Shown here in pieces: positions 17,410 to 26,773 of a stretch of DNA of 52,108 nucleotides; position 1 is the stretch's first letter; each line of letters starts with the position of its first letter. The stretch comes from Gemmatimonas sp. Its GTDB lineage: Bacteria > Gemmatimonadota > Gemmatimonadetes > Gemmatimonadales > Gemmatimonadaceae. The stretch is taken from NCBI GenBank assembly GCA_011390935.1, contig JAABRL010000006.1, forward strand, positions 2,840-54,947. Direction: 5' to 3'. The notes under the pieces were generated by a model. It did not search any database. It was given only the letters and a program-made list of their open reading frames with translations, and was not told the DNA's origin. Made by a program: the position numbers and the translations under genes.

Positions 17410-17748
17410 TCAAACGTCCGCTTTCGCGAGCAGTTCCATCAGCTGTGGGGCACCGGTGGGGCGCACCACGCGCCCCAGCTCTTCACCGCCGCGCATGAGC
17501 ACGAGCGTGGGCCACAGGCGGACGCCGAATGATCGGCCGAGGGGGCGCCCACTGCCGTCCTCGATCTTGAGGTGCGTGATCGGCGCGCCGTTTTCGTCGG
17601 CCACCTCGAGCGTGCGTGACAGCGCTGGCTGAATCGCCACGCAGAAACCGCAATCGGGCGCCCCGAACTCGATCAGCTGCAGGCCGTCAGCCGCATCCAC
17701 ATCGGCGCGCGTGGGTTCCTGCGCGAGATACTCTCTGGTGTAACTCAT
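17410..17748 (-). CDS. Thioredoxin-fold protein with CGFC active site
   Basis: This 112-residue protein starts at ATG 17748 (MSYTREYLAQEP). The longer frame to 17862 only adds sequence that overlaps the upstream amidohydrolase end. The thioredoxin fold holds the redox motif FGAPDCGFC with Cys33 and Cys36 and the cis-proline region VRLWPTLVLM. The motif is CGFC rather than the classic CGPC. There is no export signal. Its position between the amidohydrolase (31 bp upstream) and the peroxidase (38 bp downstream), all leftward, suggests co-transcription and makes it the likely reductant for the peroxidase. Confidence 0.88.
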   Translation of the reverse strand: MSYTREYLAQEPTRADVDAADGLQLIEFGAPDCGFCVAIQPALSRTLEVADENGAPITHLKIEDGSGRPLGRSFGVRLWPTLVLMRGGEELGRVVRPTGAPQLMELLAKADV

Positions 17749-17779
17749 GACATCCTGTGGAAAAAGACGTGATCGCGGC

Positions 17780-20700
17780 TCATCGCGCACCCGCCGCTGC
17801 GGTGGGGACGGAGTAGGCCCACGGCTGACGTACGAGCGCCCGCTGCCTCGGATACACTTCATCGAGCGTATCGCCGTCGTACAAGCGGCCGTTCACCATG
17901 ACCTGTCGAATGCTGTTCGTATTGCGAATGTCCTGCAACGGATCACGATCGAGCACGAGCAGGTCGGCGAACTTGCCGGGCTCCAGCGAGCCCACGCTCT
18001 TGCCCAACCCGATAGCCTCGGCGCCCACAATCGTGGCCGCCTTGAGCGCGTCGTGCTCCGGCATCCCACCTGATTGAATCAACCACAGCTCCCAGTGCAT
18101 GCCCAGCCCCTGCAGCTGACCGTGGCTGCCCACGCCAATGCGTCCGCCCTTGGCCACGGTGCGCGCGAGATCCTCGGCGTGGCGCCACATGGGGTACTCC
18201 TCCTTCACGGCAAAACCGGCCGGCCCGGGTGCATTGCCGGCGCCACGACGACGCACCTTGGTGTCGAAATCCACCGGGTGCGTGAAGCGACGCAGCTTCG
18301 TATCGCCCAGCAGGTTTTCGGTCTGGTAGAACCACCCTTCGCCAAATGGACCACCGTACGCCACCACGAGCGTGGGCGAGTTCACCGTCTTCGTGGCCGT
18401 GTACCACTGATAGACGTCTTCGAACTTCGGGGCGATAGGGAGGGTGTGCTCGATGCCGGGATAGCCATCGATGCCGTGCGTGAGGTTGAGCTTCTGGTCG
18501 AGCCCGCCTTCCGTGGTGGGCATGATGCCGAGCTCCTTGGCGGCCATGATGATCCACTGACGCTGCTGCCGATTGCCGCTCATGTACATCTTGAGCGTCT
18601 TCGTGTCGTAGTACGTGGCGTAGCGCTTGAGGATCTCACGCGCGTGGTCGAGATCGCGCACCGGCTCGGCGCTGAAGACGCCGGGACCCGTGGTGTAGAT
18701 GCGCGGCCCGATCATCGCCCCCTGCTCCACCTGATCGCTGTAGCTCAGAAAGTCGGTGGTCGCGGTCTGCGGATCGCGCGTGGTCGTGGTGCCGTACGCG
18801 AGCGTGGCCAGATACTGCCACGTCTGCGTGTTGTGGATCTGCGGGGTGAGCCACTGCGGGTGGTAGTGTGTGTCCACCATGCCCGGCATGATGATCTTGC
18901 CGCTCACATCGCGAATCACCGCACCCTCGGGAATGGCCACCGTGCCACGTGCGCCGATGGACACGATGTGCCGATCACGAATCACGATGTCGGCGTTTTC
19001 GATGATTTCGTTGCCCTTCATCGTGATCGTTTTCGCACCGCGCAGCACCAGCACACCGCGTGGTTGATCACGTGTCGCGGTCACCGTGATGCGACGCTCG
19101 TCGGGCTTGTAGCCGGGCGTGTCCTTCTTCGTGGTGTCGGCCTTGGCGATCGAATCGGCGCGCGCGAGACTGTCACGCTTGGTGGTGTCCGCGCGAATCA
19201 CGGCCACACGGCGCGCATCCGCCTTGAGCGAGTCGTCCACCACCTTCGCCTTATCGAGATCGTACGTCCACGTGGCGTTGCCGAGCGCCCACATGATCTT
19301 GCGACCGTCCGCGGTCCACGCCGGGAACTCGCCACCGATCGTGTTGAGCTTGCGCACAGGCACGGACGCGGTGGCGGGTGCCACCACGCTCACGGTCGGC
19401 GGCGTGGCGCCGGCCACGGGCACCGTCACGGTGTAGAGATCCATGCCGACCATCGCGAGCGCCTGGTCACCGCGCGGCGCCATCATCACGAGGCCCGCGG
19501 GCCGCGGACGCGGCGGCGCCGGTTCCTGATCATCGAGATGCAACGCATGTCCATGATCATCGCGCGGCCCTTCGAACTCGATCGGTCGTGCCGCGCGTCC
19601 ACCAATCCACTGCTTCGCTTCCTTCATCACAAGATCGGCGTCCAGACTGGCCACGCCGCCGCTCCCGGGCGGAAGGGGCCCCGTCACGCGCAGGTGCGTC
19701 TTGAGATCGGTGCCGTCCCAACGGAACGACTGCAAACCGTCGCCGTACGCGAAGATGCGGTCAGCGTTCTGCGTGAAGTGCGGATTGCCCAGGCCGCCCG
19801 TCGGCATGATGATCGTCACATCACCGCCGGCTGCGGGCAGCCACACGAACTCGGCGGCGGCCGGTCCGAAGAAGGCACCTCCTGCCTCCTGCAGTTCGCG
19901 CGCCGCCGCACGCACCGCCACGAGGCGATCGCCTGCGGGGCTCCAGGCAATGTCCGTGAACAGGGCACTGCCGGTGGTGAGCGACTGCACGCGCCATCCC
20001 GTGCGCGACTGCTTTGTGGCACGGCGAATCGAGCCGCCAACGGCATCGTGCCACGTGACGTACGCGAGGCTGCGGCCATCGGGAGACCACACGGGGCCGT
20101 GCTCTCCAACCGTGTCACTGGTCACACGCACCGGCGTTCCGCTCGGCAGATCCACCACGTACAGGCGATCGAGCGAGACGAACGCGAGCTGCGAGCCGTC
20201 GGGCGAGGGTGCGATGTCACGGATCTGCCGTGCGGTGAACGTGGCCGCCGTATCGATGGTGTACTCGAACGCCACCTCTGGACCCATCGCGAGACGGACC
20301 TCGGCCTCGAATGGAATCTTCGTCGCGGCGCCGCTGTCTACCGGTACGCGCCAGATCTCGCCGCCATAGCTCACCACCACCGATCGTGAATCGGGCGTGA
20401 ACGAAAACCCGGGATACGCGTCGAGCGGGGCACGCGATTCCATGTCGTCGAACTGCACCGGAAACGCGAGCCAGCGCTCTTCCTGCGTGGCGAGGTTGCG
20501 AATGCGAAGCCCCGTCTGCACCTCGAAGCGCGTGGCGTACACCAGCCACGTTCCATCGGGAGAAAGGGTGGGGCGGAAGCCCGAACCGAAGCGCGTGGTC
20601 ATCTGCGCGGTACGACCGCTCTCCTTGTCCCACACATACAGCTGGTACTGCGGTCCGATGGCGTTGTACTGCCAATCGCCGGTGCGTGCGGCGTACCACA

Positions 20701-21307
20701 GAAAGCGCGGGTCCTTGCCGAACGCCGCGCCGACCTGCTTCTGATTGGTAGGCGCCGCGGGGGTGCTGGTGAGTGCGACACCGCTGCCGCCATCGACGTG
20801 GTACATCCACAGCTTGGACGTACCGCCGAGCCCGCCCGATTTCGACGCGATGACGTACTGCCCATCGGGGGTGAACTCGGGAGAGACGTACAGATTGTTG
20901 TTGCCCGTCGTAAGCTGCACCGTGTCGCTGCCGTCGGCGCGCATGAGCCACACGTTGTCGCCGCCACTGCGATCGGACACGAACACGATGCGCGACCCAT
21001 CGGGAGAGAAGCGCGGCTGTGCGTCGAACGCCATGCCCGCGGTGAGACGTGTCGCTTTGCCACCGTCGATGGGCAAGGTGTACAGGTCACCGAGCATATC
21101 GAACACGATCGTGCGACCATCTGGCGACACATCGAGCGACAACCACGTCCCTGTGGTGGTCGTGAAGGTGTGGCTGCGCGCTTCGGCAAGCGGCAGCGTG
21201 ACCGGGGGCTTTGTGCCCGCTGCGGTGGGCTGGGCGGACAGGGGGACGGACGCGCACAGGAGCGCAGCCGCGGACACGAGACGGGCAGATCGATGACACA
21301 TGGGCAT
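17780..21307 (-). CDS. Exported TolB-like beta-propeller / amidohydrolase fusion
   Basis: This 1175-residue protein starts at ATG 21307 (MPMCHRSARL); a second ATG at 21301 is also possible. The signal peptide ends near SVPLSAQ. Residues about 35-700 are repeated WD40/TolB-type blades (DVSPDGRTIVF, PRFSPDGSRIVFVSDRSG, SPEFTPDGQYV, APSPDGSQLAFVS). A short charged linker rich in Lys-Ala-Asp follows (RADSIAKADTTKKD). Residues about 755-1170 are an amidohydrolase with the metal motif H814-x-H816 in MVDTHYHPQW and later GIEHTLPI, GSHGQLQG and a TIM-barrel end (KFADLLVLDRDPL). This class hydrolyses cyclic amides or peptides in the periplasm; the substrate is unknown. It is the first gene upstream of the thioredoxin/peroxidase pair. 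Confidence 0.9.
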   Translation of the reverse strand: MPMCHRSARLVSAAALLCASVPLSAQPTAAGTKPPVTLPLAEARSHTFTTTTGTWLSLDVSPDGRTIVFDMLGDLYTLPIDGGKATRLTAGMAFDAQPRFSPDGSRIVFVSDRSGGDNVWLMRADGSDTVQLTTGNNNLYVSPEFTPDGQYVIASKSGGLGGTSKLWMYHVDGGSGVALTSTPAAPTNQKQVGAAFGKDPRFLWYAARTGDWQYNAIGPQYQLYVWDKESGRTAQMTTRFGSGFRPTLSPDGTWLVYATRFEVQTGLRIRNLATQEERWLAFPVQFDDMESRAPLDAYPGFSFTPDSRSVVVSYGGEIWRVPVDSGAATKIPFEAEVRLAMGPEVAFEYTIDTAATFTARQIRDIAPSPDGSQLAFVSLDRLYVVDLPSGTPVRVTSDTVGEHGPVWSPDGRSLAYVTWHDAVGGSIRRATKQSRTGWRVQSLTTGSALFTDIAWSPAGDRLVAVRAAARELQEAGGAFFGPAAAEFVWLPAAGGDVTIIMPTGGLGNPHFTQNADRIFAYGDGLQSFRWDGTDLKTHLRVTGPLPPGSGGVASLDADLVMKEAKQWIGGRAARPIEFEGPRDDHGHALHLDDQEPAPPRPRPAGLVMMAPRGDQALAMVGMDLYTVTVPVAGATPPTVSVVAPATASVPVRKLNTIGGEFPAWTADGRKIMWALGNATWTYDLDKAKVVDDSLKADARRVAVIRADTTKRDSLARADSIAKADTTKKDTPGYKPDERRITVTATRDQPRGVLVLRGAKTITMKGNEIIENADIVIRDRHIVSIGARGTVAIPEGAVIRDVSGKIIMPGMVDTHYHPQWLTPQIHNTQTWQYLATLAYGTTTTRDPQTATTDFLSYSDQVEQGAMIGPRIYTTGPGVFSAEPVRDLDHAREILKRYATYYDTKTLKMYMSGNRQQRQWIIMAAKELGIMPTTEGGLDQKLNLTHGIDGYPGIEHTLPIAPKFEDVYQWYTATKTVNSPTLVVAYGGPFGEGWFYQTENLLGDTKLRRFTHPVDFDTKVRRRGAGNAPGPAGFAVKEEYPMWRHAEDLARTVAKGGRIGVGSHGQLQGLGMHWELWLIQSGGMPEHDALKAATIVGAEAIGLGKSVGSLEPGKFADLLVLDRDPLQDIRNTNSIRQVMVNGRLYDGDTLDEVYPRQRALVRQPWAYSVPTAAAGAR

Positions 21308-21400
21308 TCTCGGCAGAAGCGAGGAAACAGACTCCTCGAATCTGCGCCCGTGACAGTGCACAGGCCAGCCACGCACCCGCCGATTCCCGGCTGTCGTGCC

Positions 21401-22078
21401 TTATGCGGTCGCCGCCGACTGCGGCGCCGTGCGGAACAGCGCCACGTTCGCGCGCGGGATCTCGAGCTGCCATGCGTGCTTGTTCGCAATCCAGCGCATG
21501 GTGTCGAGACCGTAGAAGCACACGTGCGTTGGATCACGCGGATAGTGCCACTCACGAAACACCGACAGCTCTGGTCTCATCATCGTCATGATCGCGAGCC
21601 ACCCACCGGGGCGCACGAGCCGATCGAAGCGCGCGAACTCGGCGGCCGGATCGAAGAAGTGTTCCACTGTTTCACTGCAGCTCACGAAATCGAACTGACG
21701 CTGCAGCACCGATGTGTCCGGCGCGAAGAACGGATCGTAGATGTGCATCGGAAATCCGCGTTCTTCAAACATCACGGACAGCGTCGGACCGGGCCCGGAT
21801 CCGAAATCCAGCCCGTGCGCACCGGGCGACAGGCGGTCCACCAACGGCAGCAGCAAGCGGTCGAGAAAGCCGCGATAGTGCGGATCGTTCGGCGAGTTTT
21901 CATGCGTCCCGTAGTGCGCGACCTCACGATCGCGACCAAGGCGCTGTTCGCGAGCCACGTGTACCAGCGCACAGGTGTCACACACGAAGTAGTGGCGCCC
22001 GCACGCGTGCTCGATCTGGTGCGTCGTGGTCATTGCACACAACGGACAGGCCGATGTCTGGGGCGCGCGCTCCGTCAT
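21401..22078 (-). CDS. SAM-dependent methyltransferase with N-terminal zinc-ribbon
   Basis: This 225-residue protein has an N-terminal four-cysteine zinc site (C11-x2-C14 and C33-x2-C36, CPLC and CDTC) followed by a class I methyltransferase fold (Methyltransf_23-like). Motif I is LDFGSGPGP (about 90-98), the acidic end of beta-2 is in HIYDPFF, and VRPGGWLAIMTMM is a motif III-type strand. A conserved SETVEHF segment follows motif II. Its ATG overlaps the stop of meh (ATGA at 22075-22078), so the two are translationally coupled, but I know of no methylation step in the 3-hydroxypropionate pathway. The substrate is unknown. Confidence 0.85.
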   Translation of the reverse strand: MTERAPQTSACPLCAMTTTHQIEHACGRHYFVCDTCALVHVAREQRLGRDREVAHYGTHENSPNDPHYRGFLDRLLLPLVDRLSPGAHGLDFGSGPGPTLSVMFEERGFPMHIYDPFFAPDTSVLQRQFDFVSCSETVEHFFDPAAEFARFDRLVRPGGWLAIMTMMRPELSVFREWHYPRDPTHVCFYGLDTMRWIANKHAWQLEIPRANVALFRTAPQSAATA

Positions 22079-22959
22079 GCGCCGGCGAACGTCGCTTCGG
22101 CCTTGAGCGCCACACCACCATCGGCGCCTTGGGCCTCGAGCCGAGCGTGATCGCCATCTCGCGTGGCGAGCAACCGCAGCGGCGCCACGTCGAAGAGCGG
22201 CGCGACACCACGGAAGCTGAACGAGGCGACGGAACGAATCGTGCGCTCTTCGTTTCGCGCCCGCTCGGCCTCTTGCGTTTCCGCCAAACGGAGCAGCAGC
22301 ATCGCCGTGAGCGGGCCGTGCACCACCAGCCCGGGATATCCCTCGTCACGCATGGCGTATTCACGGTCGTAGTGAATGCGATGCGCGTTGAAGGTGAGCG
22401 CCGAGAATCGAAACAGCAATCGCGTATCGGCGTGCAGCACGCGCGACGCGGTGCCTGCAGGGACGTCGGTCCAGGGCCGCACTTCCGGCGGAGGCACCGG
22501 CGCCCCCGGTTCGCGATACACGATGTCCTGCTCTTCTTCGATGCAGAGCACGTCGTTCTGCACCACCTGATATCGCACCGTCACGAATGCCAGATCACCG
22601 GTCCGACCCGTCTTGCGGGTCACGTCGTGAATGATTGCACGTCGTTCGGCGGCGAGACCGAGGCGCAGCGGGGCGTGCAGTCGAACGCGTGCGCCCGCAA
22701 ACATGCGACGCGGCAGTGTGATCGGCGGCATGAACCCACCCCGCGCCGGATGACCATCGACACTGAGCGTGCCGTGCGCCGCGTGCGGCAGAAAATAGAA
22801 CCAATGCCACAACGCGGGGATCGCATCGCCGACCGCACCCGTTACATTAGGGGCGTCGAACATGGCCGCGGCGGCCAGCGCCTGCGCAGGAGCAAGCGCG
22901 TCGTGCACGGTTTCAGTCCGACCCACCCAGTGGGTCACATCGAGTGCAGCAGATTCCAT
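22075..22959 (-). CDS. meh: Mesaconyl-C4-CoA (3-methylfumaryl-CoA) hydratase
   Basis: This 294-residue protein starts at ATG 22959 (MESAALDVTHWVGRTE). The longer frame to 23151 would run through smtA and is rejected. It has the two-hotdog layout of 3-methylfumaryl-CoA hydratases: an N-terminal FAS1/HTD2-like half with HWVGRTE and FYFLPHAAHGTLSVDGHP, and a C-terminal MaoC-like half with FNAHRIHYDREYA and GYPGLVVHGPL, the hydratase active-site segments. Meh converts mesaconyl-C4-CoA to (S)-citramalyl-CoA, the fourth step of the glyoxylate-assimilation cycle. All partner genes (smtA, smtB, mct, mcl, mch) lie just to the right. Only 33 bp separate its start from the divergent smtA start. Alone it could be called a generic MaoC-type dehydratase; context makes meh very likely. 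Confidence 0.88.
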   Translation of the reverse strand: MESAALDVTHWVGRTETVHDALAPAQALAAAAMFDAPNVTGAVGDAIPALWHWFYFLPHAAHGTLSVDGHPARGGFMPPITLPRRMFAGARVRLHAPLRLGLAAERRAIIHDVTRKTGRTGDLAFVTVRYQVVQNDVLCIEEEQDIVYREPGAPVPPPEVRPWTDVPAGTASRVLHADTRLLFRFSALTFNAHRIHYDREYAMRDEGYPGLVVHGPLTAMLLLRLAETQEAERARNEERTIRSVASFSFRGVAPLFDVAPLRLLATRDGDHARLEAQGADGGVALKAEATFAGA

Positions 22960-22992
22960 GATCGGCCCTGGCGAGTGGAGACGGAACCCGTA

Positions 22993-24237
22993 ATGCCGCC
23001 CCAAGATAGCGAATTGCCGGCCTCGACCCCACCGAACGACACGTTGCCCCTGAGCGGCATTCGTGTGCTCGATGTGGGCAACTTCCTGGCTGGCCCGTAC
23101 GCCGCTTCCATTCTCGGTGAGTTCGGCGCCGAGGTGCTCAAGGTGGAGCATCCCATCGCCGGCGACCCCATGCGGCGCTTTGGCACCCCGTCACCGCGCG
23201 CCGATGCAACGCTCAAATGGTTGAGTGAGGGGCGCAATCGCAAGTCGGTCACAATCGATCTGCGACAGCCCGAAGGCGTGCAGCTGTTCCTTGCGCTGGC
23301 GCGCAAGTCGCACGTGCTCGTGGAGAACTTCCGCCCCGGCACCATGGAAGAGTGGGGGTTGGGCTGGGAGCAGGTCCACGCAGCGAATCCGGCGCTCGTG
23401 ATGCTCCGCGTCTCCGGGTATGGACAGACGGGCCCGTACCGTCGGCGCTCTGGCTTCGCCCACATCGCGCAAGCGTTTGGCGGCCTCAACTATCTGAGCG
23501 GCTTTCCCGGCGAAACGCCGGTGCTGCCGGGCACCGTGCCGCTGGGCGACTACATCGCGAGTCTGTTCGGGGCGATCGGTGTGCTCATCGCGCTGCGACA
23601 TCAGGAGGCGACCGGGCGCGGGCAAATGATCGATGTCGGCATTTACGAGGCGGTCTTTCGTGTGCTCGAGGAGATCGCCACGGCGTACGGCACCACGGGC
23701 AAGATTCGCGAGCGCGAGGGGTCGGGCAGCTTCGTGGCTGTTCCGCACGGTCACTTCCGCACCAAGGACGACAAGTGGATCGCCATTGCGTGCACCACCG
23801 ACAAGATGTTCGAACGGCTGTCGGTGGCCATGGGGCAGCCGCATCTGTCGTCGAGCAACCTGTACGCAGATCAGCGACAGCGGCTCGCTGACCGCGATCG
23901 CGTGAACGCCATCGTGATCGAATGGGTGGGCTCGCTCACGCGCGACGAGGTGCTCACGCGCTGCCTGGCCGAAGAGGTGCCGGTGGGCAAGGTGAACAGC
24001 ATTGCCGACATCTTCGAGGACGAACAGTTCATCGCGCGCGAGAATCTGGCGCACGTGGCCGATGACGGCGTGGACGACGTGGTGATTCCCGGCGTGATTC
24101 CGCGACTCTCCAAAACGCCGGGGCGCATCACGAATCTCGGCCCCACCCTCGGCAACGCCACCGACGAGGTCATGCGTGACCTGCTCGGGCTTGCGGCGAG
24201 CGAAATCGCGCGGTTGCGCCAGCAGCGGATCATCTGA
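22993..24237 (+). CDS. smtA: Succinyl-CoA:L-malate CoA-transferase, subunit A (family III)
   Basis: This 414-residue CaiB/BaiF (family III) CoA-transferase starts at ATG 22993, with GGAG about 12 bp upstream. Signature segments are [70 protein letters not shown] and [15 protein letters not shown], the last carrying the conserved catalytic Asp. From memory, the whole length resembles Chloroflexus SmtA, including the [21 protein letters not shown] stretch (written here in two recognisable halves, VPHGHF and [10 protein letters not shown]). SmtAB moves CoA from succinyl-CoA to malate. The next gene's ATG overlaps its TGA by one base, so the two subunits are coupled. The main alternative is another family III transferase such as formyl-CoA type. 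Confidence 0.88.
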   Translation: MPPQDSELPASTPPNDTLPLSGIRVLDVGNFLAGPYAASILGEFGAEVLKVEHPIAGDPMRRFGTPSPRADATLKWLSEGRNRKSVTIDLRQPEGVQLFLALARKSHVLVENFRPGTMEEWGLGWEQVHAANPALVMLRVSGYGQTGPYRRRSGFAHIAQAFGGLNYLSGFPGETPVLPGTVPLGDYIASLFGAIGVLIALRHQEATGRGQMIDVGIYEAVFRVLEEIATAYGTTGKIREREGSGSFVAVPHGHFRTKDDKWIAIACTTDKMFERLSVAMGQPHLSSSNLYADQRQRLADRDRVNAIVIEWVGSLTRDEVLTRCLAEEVPVGKVNSIADIFEDEQFIARENLAHVADDGVDDVVIPGVIPRLSKTPGRITNLGPTLGNATDEVMRDLLGLAASEIARLRQQRII

Positions 24238-25490
24238 TGCACGATACGACACACGACACCGGGCAGCCCAACGCGGCCCCCGAACCCACACCGCTACCGC
24301 TGGCGGGCATTCGCGTGGTCGACATCGCCACGATCATTGCGGCGCCGTTTTGCGCCACGATGCTCGGCGAGTTCGGCGCCGACGTGCTCAAGGTGGAGCA
24401 CCCGCTCGGCGGTGACGGCCTGCGCCGCTTCGGCACGCCGTCGCAGCGCGGCGACACGCTCACCTGGGTGAGTGAAGCCCGCAACAAGCGGTCAGTCACG
24501 CTCGACCTGCGCAAACCGGAAGGCGTGACGCTGTTCAAGCAGCTGATCGCCGAAACCGATGTGCTGTGCGAAAACTTCCGCACCGGCACCATGGAAAAGT
24601 GGGGGTTGGGGTGGGAGGTGCTGCGCGCCATCAACCCACGGCTGATCATGCTGCGCGTCACGGGGTACGGGCAGACGGGACCGTACAAGGATCGCCCCGG
24701 CTTTGCACGGGTGGCTCACGCCGTCGGCGGCATTGCATACCTCGCCGGCATGCCCAAGGGCACACCGGTCACCCCGGGCTCCACCACGCTCGGCGACTAC
24801 ATGACCGGCCTGTACGGCTGCATCGGCGTGCTCATGGCGCTGCGCCACCGTGATCGTACCGGCGAAGGGCAGTATGTGGACGCGGCGCTGTACGAGTCGG
24901 TGTTCCGGTGCACCGACGAACTCGCGCCCGCGTACAGCATGTACGGCATCGTGCGCGAACGGCTCGGCTCGTCGCACAACGACTTTGCCTGCCCGCACGG
25001 CCACTTCGCCACCAAGGACGGCAAGTGGGTGGCGATTTCGTGTGCCACCGACAAGCTGTTCGCGCGGCTCACCGCGGCCATGGGACGCCCGGAGCTCGCG
25101 TCGTCGAGCACGTACGGAGAACAGAAGGTACGACTCGCCCACGCCCACTCGGTAAATGAGATCGTGCGTGACTGGTGCGGGTCGCTCACGCGCGAAGAGG
25201 TGCTGCAGCGCTGCTATGCAACCGATACCCCCGCCGGCCCGCTCAACAACATTGCCGATATCTTTGGCGATCGACAGTTCCACGCGCGGCGCAACCTCGT
25301 GGCCATCGACGATGACCACACGGGTGAGGCGATGATCGTACCCGCCGTGGTGCCGCGCCTCTCCGAGACGCCGGGCAGCATTCGCTCTCTCGGTCCGACG
25401 CTTGGACAACACACCGACGAAGTGCTGCACGAAGTGCTCGGCCTGACCGAAGCGGAGATCGCCACGCTGCGTGAGAAGCAGGTCATCTGA
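24237..25490 (+). CDS. smtB: Succinyl-CoA:L-malate CoA-transferase, subunit B (family III)
   Basis: This 417-residue family III CoA-transferase is clearly paralogous to the gene before it. It contains [69 protein letters not shown] and [17 protein letters not shown] with the catalytic Asp, and it ends LREKQVI. Segments such as [19 protein letters not shown] and [14 protein letters not shown] match Chloroflexus SmtB as I remember it. With SmtA it makes L-malyl-CoA, which Mcl then splits to acetyl-CoA and glyoxylate. Its start overlaps the smtA stop (TGATG, 24235-24239), and mct begins 1 bp after its stop, so the operon is tight. Confidence 0.9.
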   Translation: MHDTTHDTGQPNAAPEPTPLPLAGIRVVDIATIIAAPFCATMLGEFGADVLKVEHPLGGDGLRRFGTPSQRGDTLTWVSEARNKRSVTLDLRKPEGVTLFKQLIAETDVLCENFRTGTMEKWGLGWEVLRAINPRLIMLRVTGYGQTGPYKDRPGFARVAHAVGGIAYLAGMPKGTPVTPGSTTLGDYMTGLYGCIGVLMALRHRDRTGEGQYVDAALYESVFRCTDELAPAYSMYGIVRERLGSSHNDFACPHGHFATKDGKWVAISCATDKLFARLTAAMGRPELASSSTYGEQKVRLAHAHSVNEIVRDWCGSLTREEVLQRCYATDTPAGPLNNIADIFGDRQFHARRNLVAIDDDHTGEAMIVPAVVPRLSETPGSIRSLGPTLGQHTDEVLHEVLGLTEAEIATLREKQVI

Positions 25491-25491
25491 C

Positions 25492-26721
25492 ATGGGCACC
25501 TCAGGCATTCTGGCCGGCCTGCGCGTGGTCGAAGGCTCGGCGTTCGTGGCGGCACCGCTTGGCGGCATGACGCTCGCGCTGCTCGGCGCCGATGTCATTC
25601 GCTTCGATCCCATCGGGGGCGGTCTCGACGCAGGACGCTGGCCGCTCACACCGGATGGTGCGCAGAGTCTCTTCTGGAACGGACTGAACAAGGGGAAACG
25701 CTCGATCGCCGTGGACCTGCGTTCACCACGTGGGCAGGAGCTGCTCACGCGCGTGATCACAGCGCCCGGTGCCGACGCCGGCATGTTCAGCACCAACTTT
25801 CCGGCGCGCGGCTGGTTGGCATACGACGCGCTGCGTGCACACCGCGACGATCTCATCATGGTGGCGTTCACCGGGCGTCGTGACGGCGGGTCCGAAGTGG
25901 ACTACACGGTGAATCCGCAGATCGGTGTGCCCTCGTTCACCGGTCCGGCGCACGACGCCGCACCCGTGAATCACGTGTTTCCCGCGTGGGATGCCATCGC
26001 CGGGCACCAGATCGCGCTTGCCATGCTCGCCGCCGAGCGGCACCGCTCGCGCACTGGTCGTGGGCAGCTGGTGTCGTTGTCGCTCAAGGATGTGGGGCTG
26101 GCCATGCTCGGGCACCTCGGCTTCATTGCCGAGGCCACGCTGCACGACACCGACCGCGCGCGCTACGGCAATTATTTGTACGGCGCCTTCGGTCGGGACT
26201 TCGAAACGGCGGACGGCGTGCGCGTGATGGTGGTCGGGCTCACCGATTCGCAGTGGACGGCGCTGTGCACCGCAACAGACAGCGCAGACGCAATGGCCGC
26301 GCTGGGCACGCAGATTCGTCTCGACCTGTCGGACGAAGGCAATCGTTTCGTGGCGCGTGAGCAGATCAGTGATGTGCTCGCGCCGTGGTTTGCGGCACGT
26401 CTGTTCGCGGACGTTCGTGAGGTGCTCTCGCGGCATCGTGTGGCGTGGGGTCCGTACCGTACCGTCCGCGAGGCGCTGCGCGATGACCCGGACGCGAGCA
26501 CGGACAACCCGCTGTTCACCCAGCTCGAGCAGCCCGGCGTCGGTGTGCACCTCGCACCCGGCAGCACCTTCGCGTTTTCCGATGCGCCACGAGTGCCACT
26601 GCGGGCCGCGCCGCGACTTGGTGAACACACCGACGAAATCCTGCTCGACCTTGCGGGCGTGAGCGAAGCCGAACTCGGCGCCCTCCATGATGCCGGCGTC
26701 GTGGCCGGTCCTTCAACGTGA
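25492..26721 (+). CDS. mct: Mesaconyl-CoA C1-C4 CoA transferase (2-methylfumaryl-CoA isomerase)
   Basis: This 409-residue protein starts at ATG 25492. It is a divergent family III transferase: it lacks the ENFRPGT motif of its neighbours and instead has LRVVEGSAFVAAPLGGMTLA, GADVIRFDPIGGGLD, GLNKGKRSIAVDLR, FTGRRDGGSEVDYTVNPQ, VNHVFPAWD and GNYLYGAFGRDFET. These are segments I recognise from Chloroflexus Mct along its full length. The enzyme moves CoA within one molecule from the C1 to the C4 carboxyl of mesaconate, linking Mch to Meh. Its presence is the most diagnostic sign of this pathway, because Mct is rare and specific. It is followed by a 52-bp gap and mcl. Confidence 0.93.
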   Translation: MGTSGILAGLRVVEGSAFVAAPLGGMTLALLGADVIRFDPIGGGLDAGRWPLTPDGAQSLFWNGLNKGKRSIAVDLRSPRGQELLTRVITAPGADAGMFSTNFPARGWLAYDALRAHRDDLIMVAFTGRRDGGSEVDYTVNPQIGVPSFTGPAHDAAPVNHVFPAWDAIAGHQIALAMLAAERHRSRTGRGQLVSLSLKDVGLAMLGHLGFIAEATLHDTDRARYGNYLYGAFGRDFETADGVRVMVVGLTDSQWTALCTATDSADAMAALGTQIRLDLSDEGNRFVAREQISDVLAPWFAARLFADVREVLSRHRVAWGPYRTVREALRDDPDASTDNPLFTQLEQPGVGVHLAPGSTFAFSDAPRVPLRAAPRLGEHTDEILLDLAGVSEAELGALHDAGVVAGPST

Positions 26722-26773
26722 TGATCACACGAGGCGATGCCGTCGCCCGCTTTCCTGAACTGCTGGAGATCCC

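Noticed and set aside
18074..20389. Rightward open frame of 771 codons
   Set aside because: Antisense shadow of the propeller-amidohydrolase gene; no motifs and no ribosome-binding site.
22993..25490. The two CoA-transferases as formyl-CoA or carnitine CoA-transferases
   Set aside because: The tandem, coupled arrangement followed directly by mct, mcl and mch, and their SmtA- and SmtB-like wording, fit the malate enzyme better; substrate tests would settle it.
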